64,000 nt of DNA from Diplolepis rosae (taxonomy: Eukaryota > Arthropoda > Insecta > Hymenoptera > Diplolepididae): positions 9,238,001 to 9,302,000 of the forward strand of contig JAPYXD010000704.1 of assembly GCA_030998225.1 (NCBI GenBank). Reading direction: 5' to 3'. A program made the translations under genes and the position numbers. Under the pieces are notes generated by a model. That model had not been told where the DNA came from. It did not search any database and saw nothing but the letters and a program-made list of their open reading frames with translations. Below, piece by piece: positions 57,159 to 64,000 of this stretch. Within the stretch, counting starts at the first letter, position 1. The number at the start of each line of letters is the position of its first letter.

Positions 57159-57583
57159 ATGGAAAAAATCGAGTTTCGCGTGCTTATTAAACATTATTTT
57201 TTACGAGGAAAATCAATCAAAGGAACTGAAGAAAAGTTTGCAAAATATTATAAGTAGTCTGCTCCATCGCATGGCATGGTTCATAAGTGATTCACTGAAT
57301 TTCGTTGCTGAATTTTCGTACCGACAGCGATGATGCTGAATGCCCTGTCGCCCAAATTCGGCAGTTGATCCAGAACTGTTTCAGCGCAATAAAAAGGATT
57401 TTTTCATGCGGCATGTAACAATGGATGAAACATGTATCCATCACTACACTCCAGAGTCAAATCGGCAGTCAGCTGAGTGGACAGCAAAGGGTGAAAACCG
57501 TCCAAAGCGACCAAAAACTCAGCAGTCGGCTGGGAAGGTTATAGCATCCATAATTTGGGACGCGCATGGTATTTTGTTTTCAT
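57159..57583 (+). pseudogene. mariner transposase (outer copy), N-terminal and first catalytic block
   Basis: From ATG 57159: FRVLIKHYFLRGKSIKGTEE, then stops and frameshifts. The frame resumes with ELFQRNKKDFFMRHVTMDET, including the first catalytic Asp (MDET), then SNRQSAEWTAKGENRPKRPK and GKVIASIIWDAHGILF, where the 57584 insert breaks it. The second HTH is missing. Confidence 0.85.
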
Positions 57584-57853
57584 AGCGCCTCCTTTGAAAA
57601 TCCGATTTTCGGTACCTGTAGAGCGGGTTGAAACTACGATTTTCAGCCCTAGGGTTAAAAGTCGCTGTTTCAACCCGTTCCACAGTTACAGCCAATCAGA
57701 TTCTCAAAAGAGTTGCTATGAAAAATAGTATACATTACTCGAAACAAAACACAGCGAAAGCATTTCGTGTGATTGCAGCCCTCGTTTCACTCGGGCAGCA
57801 AACTTCACACTCATGCAATCGCTCTGTTTCGCCCCTTGTAATGTAATATACTA
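57584..57853. mobile_element. Insert in outer mariner, with hairpins
   Basis: It separates ...GGTATTTTGTTT from ATCGACTATCTTGAG, which are contiguous in the related mariner at 20430-20500. It contains a hairpin GCGGGTTGAAACTACGATTT / GTCGCTGTTTCAACCCG (57623-57683) and a second palindromic unit bounded by AATAGTATACATTAC and GTAATGTAATATACTATT (57725-57853). The target duplication is unclear. Confidence 0.55.
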
Positions 57854-58086
57854 TTATCGACTATCTTGAGAAAGGTAAAACCATTAACAGCGACTATTAC
57901 ACGGCATTACTGGATCGATTGAGCGCAGAAATCAAGAAAAAACGACCCCAAATGAAGAAAAAAGTGCTCATTCACCAAGACAATCCACCGTGTCACAAGT
58001 CGATCGCAACAATCGCAAAATTGCACGAACTGCACCTTGAATTGTTTCCCCATCCACCGTATTCTCCGTATCTGGCTCCCAGTAAC
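57846..58086 (+). pseudogene. mariner transposase (outer copy), central part
   Basis: It reads DYLEKGKTINSDYYTALLDR, KKKVLIHQDNPPCHKSIATI (second catalytic Asp in HQDN) and PHPPYSPYLAPSN. The third Asp is replaced by Asn (GAC to AAC). The mariner at 58089 entered the next codon at its TA. The protein continues at 59315. Confidence 0.85.
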
Positions 58087-58088
58087 TA

Positions 58089-59312
58089 ACACATCGTTCA
58101 ATAAGTCCCGGGACTAACCCACAGATGGCGTTAGTAATAACAAATCCACTTCGTTTTCCAAAAGAACTAACCTTTAAATGACACGAGTCTGACTTTCACG
58201 TCAATCAGACCATAAACAGCAAAGCTACTGTGGTAAAAGTGACGCTACTTTTGCATTTGTGTACAAAATGGACAAAAACGAATTTCGTGTGTTGATAAAA
58301 CATTGCTATTTAATGGGGAAAAATACCGTACAAGCTCAACAATAGCTTGAAAAATGTTATCCGGACTGTGCTCCGTCGAAAACAACGATTTGCCGGTGGT
58401 ATGCTGATTTCAAACGCGGTCGCACTGATACAAATGATGCGGAACACACGGGTGGGCCAAATGAAGCAGTAACTTTGGAAAATATTAAGCAAGTTTTGAA
58501 AATCGTGATGGACGACCGCAAACTGAAAGTCCGTGAGATTGCTAAGATGGTGAACATATTAACTGGAAGTGCTTCTACGATTTTAAACGAAAAATTGGAC
58601 GTGAAAAAGGTCTTTTCCAAATGGGTGCCGCGTTTGCTAATAATGGAACAAAAGCAACAACGAGTCGACGATTCAGAGAGCTGTTTGTCACTGTTTACTC
58701 GCAATAAACAGGATTTCTTGCGTCGGTATGTGACAATGGACGAAACATGGATCCATCATTTCACTCCGGAGTCGAAGCGGCAGTCAGCTGAGTGGCGAGC
58801 AGCCGGTGAAAGCCGTCCGAAGCGTTCGAAAACGCAACAGTCAGCTGGCAAAGTCATGGCGTCAGTTTTTTGGGATGCGCACGGTATAATTTACATCAAA
58901 TACCTTGATACGGGAAAATATATCAACAGCGACTATTACATTGAGTTATTGGTGTGTTTGAAGGACGAAATCGCAAAAAAACGACCGCATATGAAGAAGA
59001 AAAAAATCATCTTTCATCAAGACAATGCACCATACTTTCCAGATCTAGCCCCCAGCGACTACTGGCTCTTTGCTGATCTCAAAAAGATGCTCCAGGGAAA
59101 AAGATTTGGCTCGAATGAGGAAGTAACTGCTGAAACGGAAGCTTATTTTGAGGCCAAGGACAAATCATTTTACAAGCATGGTATCAAAAAGTTAGAAAAG
59201 CGTTGGAATGATTGTATCGCACTTGAAGGTGATTATATTGATGAATAAAAATGAATTTTGCAAAACAAATTTTGTTTTCTTAGTTAGTCCCGGGACTTAT
59301 TGAACGATGTGT
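58089..59312 (+). mobile_element. mariner with intact ends, nested in another mariner (1224 bp)
   Basis: TA at 58087-58088 and 59313-59314. The ends ACACATCGTTCAATAAGTCC are perfect inverse matches over about 29 bp. The end sequence is related to the element at 17912 (ACACATCACTCAATAAGTTT). It is the least decayed transposon of the window and must be younger than its host mariner. Confidence 0.95.
58268..59248 (+). pseudogene. mariner transposase with one stop and a shortened catalytic core
   Basis: The frame runs from ATG 58268 to TAA 59246-59248 with a single TAG at 58343 (codon 26, in place of Trp). N-terminal HTH units (FRVLIKHCYLMGKNTVQAQQ, KLKVREIAKMVN) and WVPRLL are present. The first catalytic Asp is in TMDETWIHHF, the second in HQDNAP, the third in LAPSDYW. 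Only 11 residues separate the second and third Asp, where mariner needs 34, so about 23 codons have been lost in frame. The enzyme would be inactive even without the stop. Confidence 0.95.
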
Positions 59313-59314
59313 TA

Positions 59315-59501
59315 ATACCTGTTTCCAGACCTGAAAAGAATGCTCCAGGGAAAGAGATTTGGCTCCAATCAAGAAGTGATTGCCGACACTGAAGCGTATT
59401 TTGAGTCTAAGGATAAATCATTCTACAAAAAATACATCGAAATTTTAGAGAAGCATTAGAATGGATGTATCATCCTTGAAGGAGACTATGTTGGTGAATG
59501 A
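59315..59501 (+). pseudogene. mariner transposase (outer copy), C-terminal part
   Basis: It resumes as YLFPDLKRMLQGKRFGSNQE, then DTEAYFESKDKSFYKKYIEI, a stop, and IILEGDYVGE with TGA at 59499-59501. The reading frame continues that of 57846-58086 across the nested mariner, with the split codon falling on the TA target. Confidence 0.9.
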
Positions 59502-59821
59502 AGTTTGCATTGAATTCGTGCCACTTATGTTGTTCAACACGTTTTCGTCTATTAAAGTTAGGAATAAAGAAAGATGGTTCTGTACACTATGAGAATGATC
59601 GAGTTCAACTTCCAGCATTTCCAACTGATCGATTTGTTTTCTATATTCGTTTTTTGACTGAGTATAAGCGATTCGGATTCTTTAAAAGTTTGCAGTTTGA
59701 TCGGTCGACAAAATCGAGCAAACTGTGATGTTATGTTATCCCATAAGGATGGTGTTATCTTAACTTAATAGGCGAAGAGGAATCAGAGCCATAGCAAATA
59801 AGTTTCCGTCGCTTACGTTTG
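59502..59821. other. Unannotated stretch between mariner remnants
   Basis: A short frame (RNKERWFCTL-like in one frame, IKKDGSVHYENDRVQLPAFP in another) has no motif I recognise. Probably transposon debris. Confidence 0.3.
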
Positions 59822-60177
59822 AATGGCAGAAACCTTAGGAAGTCCTATTTTGTTTACAATAATGATTTTTGTTCGTTCATATGAGATTCCAAGGGTCTCA
59901 GGTATCTTTCTTATTTTTATTCTGCAGTTTCCAATAACCAGGTCGCATTTTTTTTTATTGTTTTCTTGGGTCGTTCATGTCGAAGGCCGTCCACTGCAAG
60001 GGTCATCTTCAATACTCTCTTCACCACGTTTAAACTCAGCTGCACACTTTTTCGCAATCGCATGCGATGTATCAGATTGCCTTAAAGTTGCCTCCATGTC
60101 TTTATGTATATGTTATGTCGTTAACTCTTTTTTTCATGCAGATACTTGATGACAGCGCGTTGCTTGACCTTGTCCAT
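59822..60177 (-). pseudogene. mariner-type transposase N-terminal fragment (another lineage)
   Basis: From the ATG at 60177-60175 on minus: MDKVKQRAVIKYLHEKK, then a frame change to KDMEATLRQSDTSHAIAKKC, AAEFKRGEESIEDDPCSGRP, and later TLGISYERTKIIIVNKIGLP. This follows the order of the two DNA-binding HTH units of mariner/SETMAR-like transposases. Frameshifts and stops disable it and the catalytic part is absent. Confidence 0.8.
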
Positions 60178-60299
60178 TTTCACAAAATGCCTTACTGAGT
60201 TTCACTTACATCAGTCTAATTTCTAAACCAGTTACAGCACAGTAATACATAGTACAGCACACAGTACACAGTCGCAACTGAAAAATGAAAGAATACAAT

Positions 60300-60480
60300 A
60301 GGAGTATTTTTATGTAAATATTAAAATTATTTCTCTATAAGGGCGCGAATTTTTCAATTCATCCTTATACCACTGACAATCAGTGAAATTTTCACTGCAA
60401 TAAAGGGGTAACTCCTTTTCAGCTATTTCATTAGTGGCATCTCAAGGATTGAAATTTAGATTTTGATTTGTGAGGAGGAA
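60300..60480. repeat. Possible diverged CACTGA-type fragment
   Basis: CACTGACAATCAGTGAAATT followed by TTCAGCTATTTCATTAGTG and ATTGAAATTTAGA resembles parts of the CACTGA-rich MITE family. The ends are not defined. Confidence 0.3.
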
Positions 60481-60850
60481 AAATTGCGAAATCTTTTATA
60501 GACGTAGTACAGAACTCTCCTAGGGCAGATCTAGGCACACCTGTTAAGACCTCAGAAACCTCCTTTCTCGAACCATATTACAGCTCACGGAACCACCTTT
60601 CGGCTTTAAACTTCACGGGCGGCTGGTTCCGTTTTTAAGTCGTGAATATCTCTTTCGTCATCCATTCGCCGGAGCTTTTTCCCCACGCCCCTTCAGTTAA
60701 CCGTGGTACCGCGCCACCTAAGAAAGCGTAACAATTATCCTCTCCACCAGTGCGGCAGCCTGGCCTGCCCAAGACGCGCGACTGATTTTTCCATCGCTGC
60801 ACAGTGGGGTAAAATCCCAAATTCTCGGGCAGAAATAAAAAAATTGAATG
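60481..60850. other. GC-richer island of unknown nature
   Basis: The composition rises sharply (for example CCACGCCCCTTCAGTTAACC, CAGCCTGGCCTGCCCAAGAC). The minus strand shows partly open frames (WKNQSRVLGRPGCRTGG, GGAVPRLTEGAWGKSSGEWM) broken by a stop. It has the feel of a repeat or decayed retroelement piece, but I recognise no motif. Confidence 0.3.
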
Positions 60851-61255
60851 TTACCATTCGAGGTAAACTGTTACAAAATCTTGTACATATGGCATTAGGC
60901 TACTCAATTCCAAATAATAATATGGTTCGAATGAATACTATATGGCAGGTGCACGCTCAAAGAGCGCCTTGTCGAGGGGCATGCGTGACGTGACAGAATT
61001 GCTTCGTTCGTACGTTTGGACAAAACGCCATTAAATTAGCGACTCCGTGACCGAACGCAGTTATGTCACATGGAGGGTGATCCCAGAGGTATGTACAAAA
61101 TTTACGTATGCATTCAACCAATATTTTCGTAATATAAGTTTAGGGACGTACGACCGCTTCTGCAGCGCCATCTTCTCCCTCTAGCAGCTGAACAAGATTT
61201 TGAGTAGACAACAACCCAAGCTCGATATACCAGTGTATTTACTACAAGCATCAAC

Positions 61256-61911
61256 ATGTCGAGTGCCTACGAACTACGATTTTCGGACAGCACTGGTTTT
61301 TTGTTATCACTTGAAGAAAACTGCTGCAGAATCGCATCGAATGCTTGTCGAAGCTTACGGTGAACATGCTCTTGGGAAAATACAGTGTTTCGAGTGGTTT
61401 AAAAAATTCAAAAGTGATAATTTTGATGTGAGAAACGAAGATCGTGGAAAACCACCGAAAGAGTTCGTAGACAACGAATTATCTATTATGAGCTGCTAAA
61501 ACCTGGTGAAACTGTCAACACGAATCGCTACCAACGGCGAATGATCGATTTAAATCGAGCATTACAAGAAAAACGATCGGATTATCGAAGAAGGCATCAC
61601 AAAGTCATTTTTCTTCACGGTAATGCCCCATCACACGCAGCGAAGCGGGCCAAGGAAACAATCAAGACATTCAGCTGGGAAATACTGGTGCATGCCGCTT
61701 ATTCTCCAGACTTGGCTCCATCGGATTACCATCTGTTCGCAGTACTGGGCCACGCTCTCGCTGAACAACGCTTCACTTAAAAAGAAAATGTACGAGAATA
61801 GCTGGATAACTGGTTTGATTTAAAAGACGAGCAGTTTTTTGGCGTGGCATTCATCACCTTCCAGAGAGGTGGGAAAAATGTGTAAATAGCAATGGAGATT
61901 ACTTTGAATAA
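61256..61911 (+). pseudogene. mariner transposase remnant (third mariner type)
   Basis: The true start MSSAYELRF (ATG 61256) is followed by a one-base shift. Then FRTALVFCYHLKKTAAESHR, ALGKIQCFEWFKKFKSDNFD and NEDRGKPPKEF (N-terminal HTH). A large deletion removes the middle including the first catalytic Asp. It resumes YYELLKPGETVNTNRYQ and HKVIFLHGNAPSH, where the second Asp is Gly, and HAAYSPDLAPSDYHLF with the third Asp intact. C-terminal residues end near TAA 61909-61911. Confidence 0.9.
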
Positions 61912-61990
61912 AATATTTTTGATCATTTTCATGCAACGGACGTGTAACTTTTGCAAAAAAAATTCCGGTTTCCTACTTCTAGACCTGGTA
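61912..61990 (+). mobile_element. 3' terminal repeat of the third mariner type
   Basis: AATTCCGGTTTCCTACTTCT then AGACCTGG and TA (61989-61990) has the form of a mariner terminal repeat placed about 80 bases after the transposase end. No matching 5' repeat was found upstream of 61256, so the copy is 5'-truncated. Confidence 0.65.
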
Positions 61991-62064
61991 TAACTTGTGA
62001 TATATATATAATAAATATGATATATATGATACATAGTGAATAATATGCGTGTGTACGTGAGTTT

Positions 62065-62373
62065 GTGTGTATCCTCGAGCGCTCATTTAAACTTTTTTTG
62101 TGGATTGCAGAAACGAGTATTCAGACAGTAGAGTGGACTCGACTTTCAATATTCGATATTGTGAAAACAAATCTCAATGGCAATTTGAGTGATCAGATTG
62201 ATAGTATCGTGAGAAGTTTGATTAATGCAGAAGCTGATTCCACTAGCATTCTACCTGATTCTCGAGAGGCGCTAAAGAAAGTTTTTTGCAAACTAAAATC
62301 GAAATGGAAAGATGCCAACTATATTCAGGAGCGATTTTTGAGTAAAAATAAAAAGTGTGGAGGAAAGCGATGA
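62065..62373 (+). other. Open frame of unknown origin (up to 102 codons)
   Basis: After TGGATTGCAG, a possible acceptor at 62109, the frame reads VEWTRLSIFDIVKTNLNGNL, DQIDSIVRSLINAEADSTSI and FCKLKSKWKDANYIQERFLS. Its composition is protein-like, without low complexity, and longer than chance frames nearby. It lies among transposon remnants, so a transposon-derived or host exon are both possible. I do not recognise it. Confidence 0.25.
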
Positions 62374-62535
62374 TGATGTAAGCGAATGGGAATAATGTAC
62401 ATTGCTTAAAAATAAGATGCGCCTTCGACTAAGTTATCTCTTTTTTATTAGAAAGAAGTCATGTTAATACAACGTATGAAGAATGTTGAATTGTTTCTGT
62501 ACTACGCGAAACTGAACAACCACCGTATCACTATG

Positions 62536-62800
62536 TCGAGCTGAAAATACGAATTTTTCAATAAACCACTTTGCCATTTTAAGCCCGCCATTTTGTAATG
62601 CAACTTTTCAGTTTTATTTTCTTGATTAGCGACCCCGAAAACCCTCTTATTACTAATTCGAGATGAAAATACGAATTTTTTAATTAACCACTCCGCCATA
62701 TTGAATCCGCTATTTTAAATTTTGATGTTTTGCGTTCATTTTCGTAATCAAAAACCCCGAAAACCCCATAGTGTAATATATGAGTTAAAATAAACTACTT
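62536..62800. repeat. Tandem repeat, 122-bp unit, about 2.2 copies
   Basis: The marker TCGAG(C/A)TGAAAATACGAATTTTT occurs at 62536 and 62658, and a diverged start at about 62780. Each unit has a CCGCCAT(A/T)TTG segment and a GCGACCCCGAAAACCC-like segment. Inverse-like words occur at 56715-56900. Non-coding. Confidence 0.65.
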
Positions 62801-63505
62801 TTCGATTTCTGTCCAAGAATTTGAGATTTTGCCCCACTGTGCGCTGGGCAGAACACTGATTGGTCTTGCCTTAGTTGACTGAATCACTGAATAATCTTTT
62901 CTTAGTGTGTTTCAGGTCAAAATATTTTCAAGTCCTGGCGTTCTAGATCAATTCTGCAGCCAGATGAATAAAATATCGCAGGCCTGTATTAATTATAACA
63001 TCTAAAAAATACGAATTTGAAAATATTAAATTACGAATTTACACATAACCATTATTGATGATTTAAACCAATTCTAGGATAAGAAATCTTTGAATGAAAG
63101 CCCCTACGCGCGTAGGATAGCAATTACTGGGTCCTAGACCCTACTTTCAAATAATTTTGACAAGTAGTAAATAATTTAAAAAAATTTTAAACACAAACAT
63201 TATAAACTTTATTGTATAGTATAGTACAGTACACTTTCTAGCAAGACAGTTAAATTTTATCATAATTCATATCAATTTTGAAGTGAAGAACATTTGCCAG
63301 TTCGATATCCGTCCTTGCCTATTTGCACTTGAGATCACATTGCTATTAAAATAAAAGTAGTTGTAAGAATAAGAATTTTTCACATGTTGATTATTTACTA
63401 TTAACTTTAGAAGGAGAGGTTCACTAACAAATAATAATTAATGATAACACAGGCACAGAACTTTTATAAGCAGAGATTAAAATAGGCAAATCCAAACGCT
63501 TTTAA
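62801..63505. other. Intergenic, nothing recognised
   Basis: AT-rich. No credible exon or element ends. Confidence 0.4.
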
Positions 63506-63948
63506 TGTGATGAAAACAAATCCGTTGTCTGAGTTATCTCAGAACGTGAGAATTTTCAGATATCCCAACCTAAAAGTACAAAAATGTCCATTTTTGGTCA
63601 TATTTGAACTTGTGTAACCCGAAAAAGAATGTTTTGTTCTGAGTGCGGTAAATGTTATCGTTTAGTTCAAATTTTCTCCTTTGAATTGTGCCCTGGATCA
63701 TTGTGATGCGATTGTTTCGTGAAAATATATGACAAGCAAACGTGACTACCATGAGAAACTACGGCGCAGCTTCAAAAGTTTTTCAAATTAATAATCCTGG
63801 TGTATTTTTAATAAAAAATTCCAATGAATTGCCTAGTTTGAAAGTCCTGTATGGTTATAGGCAAAAATAGACATTTTGGAACTTTTGAGTTAGAATATCT
63901 GAAAATCCTGAAGTACTCGGAAAATGCAGACAACGGATTTGTTTTCAG
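63506..63948. repeat. Inverted repeat / fold-back MITE (about 440 bp)
   Basis: The left end GAAAACAAATCCGTTGTCTG pairs exactly with CAGACAACGGATTTGTTTTC at the right. Inward, ATTTTCAGATAT, AAAAGT-CAAAATGTC-ATTTTTG and their inverses align with mismatches. Target duplication not resolved. Confidence 0.7.
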
Positions 63949-64000
63949 TACATAGTAAGCCTTCAGGTTTGCATATTCCGATCTCACGTCCGAAGCAAAG

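Larger units (their letters stand above)
56985..59501 (+). mobile_element. Decayed mariner carrying a second mariner and another insert
   Basis: It starts near GAGGGATGTTCAATAAGTCC. Transposase pieces follow in order at 57159-57360, 57340-57583, 57846-58086 and 59315-59501. An insert of about 270 bp (57584-57853) and a mariner (58089-59312) interrupt it. The 3' inverted repeat is not recognisable, so it is truncated or decayed. Confidence 0.8.

Noticed and set aside
58475..59248. Functional 257-residue mariner transposase
   Set aside because: The real start is at 58268 with a TAG at codon 26, and the spacing between second and third catalytic Asp is 11, not 34.
1..64000. CRISPR arrays, bacterial operons, prophage
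   Set aside because: No regularly spaced repeats with unique spacers, no ribosome-binding sites, and clear spliceosomal introns and arthropod transposons instead.

Overview
This is intron-rich, AT-rich eukaryotic DNA. Several mariner types, R1/LOA-like LINE pieces, TTAA- and TA-flanked MITEs and arthropod-type signal-peptide genes point to an insect. Hymenoptera is a guess from the repeat types, not shown by the sequence. There are no operons, CRISPR arrays, phages or bacterial genes.

Host genes occupy little of the window. (1) A leftward gene enters at the left edge. Only its first coding exon is inside (894-948, minus). It reads like the start of a J-domain (DnaJ) protein and has an NRF-1-type palindrome about 110 bp upstream. 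(2) Gene A runs rightward from 4216 to 10944. Spliced by eye, four exons give 624 codons: a signal peptide, a long low-complexity region with short repeats, one hydrophobic segment, and a C-terminal four-cysteine module. (3) Gene B runs rightward from 33774 to 52773. Four exons give 928 codons: a signal peptide split by an 8 kb intron, a long polar region, a Gly/Ala-rich hydrophobic segment, three polybasic sites, and the same four-cysteine module. In both genes the module is C-x5-C-x46/48-C-x4-C, and a phase-2 intron splits the 24th residue after the second cysteine. The two are therefore tandem paralogs. I do not recognise the family.

The rest is mostly transposable-element debris. It includes six mariner-type remnants (17912-21043, 55284-56198, 56985-59501 with another nested at 58089-59312, 59822-60177, 61256-61990), two LINE fragments (about 23560-24599 and 28540-30837), hAT-type elements with 8-bp target duplications, pogo-like and other TA-flanked MITEs, and at least four families of TTAA-flanked MITEs. 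Many are fold-back elements. The mariner at 17912 contains four later insertions, one inside another.

The introns of gene B are unusual. They hold a 128-bp perfect inverted repeat with a 16-nt loop, two copies of an element made of GATAGA-type repeats bounded by CCCTGCTG inverted ends, a GAAnnTTC-rich fold-back, and a 1.3-kb fold-back. Gene A carries a 280-bp tandem array in its first intron. Exon borders were placed by reading frame, GT/AG signals and paralog comparison, not from transcripts.
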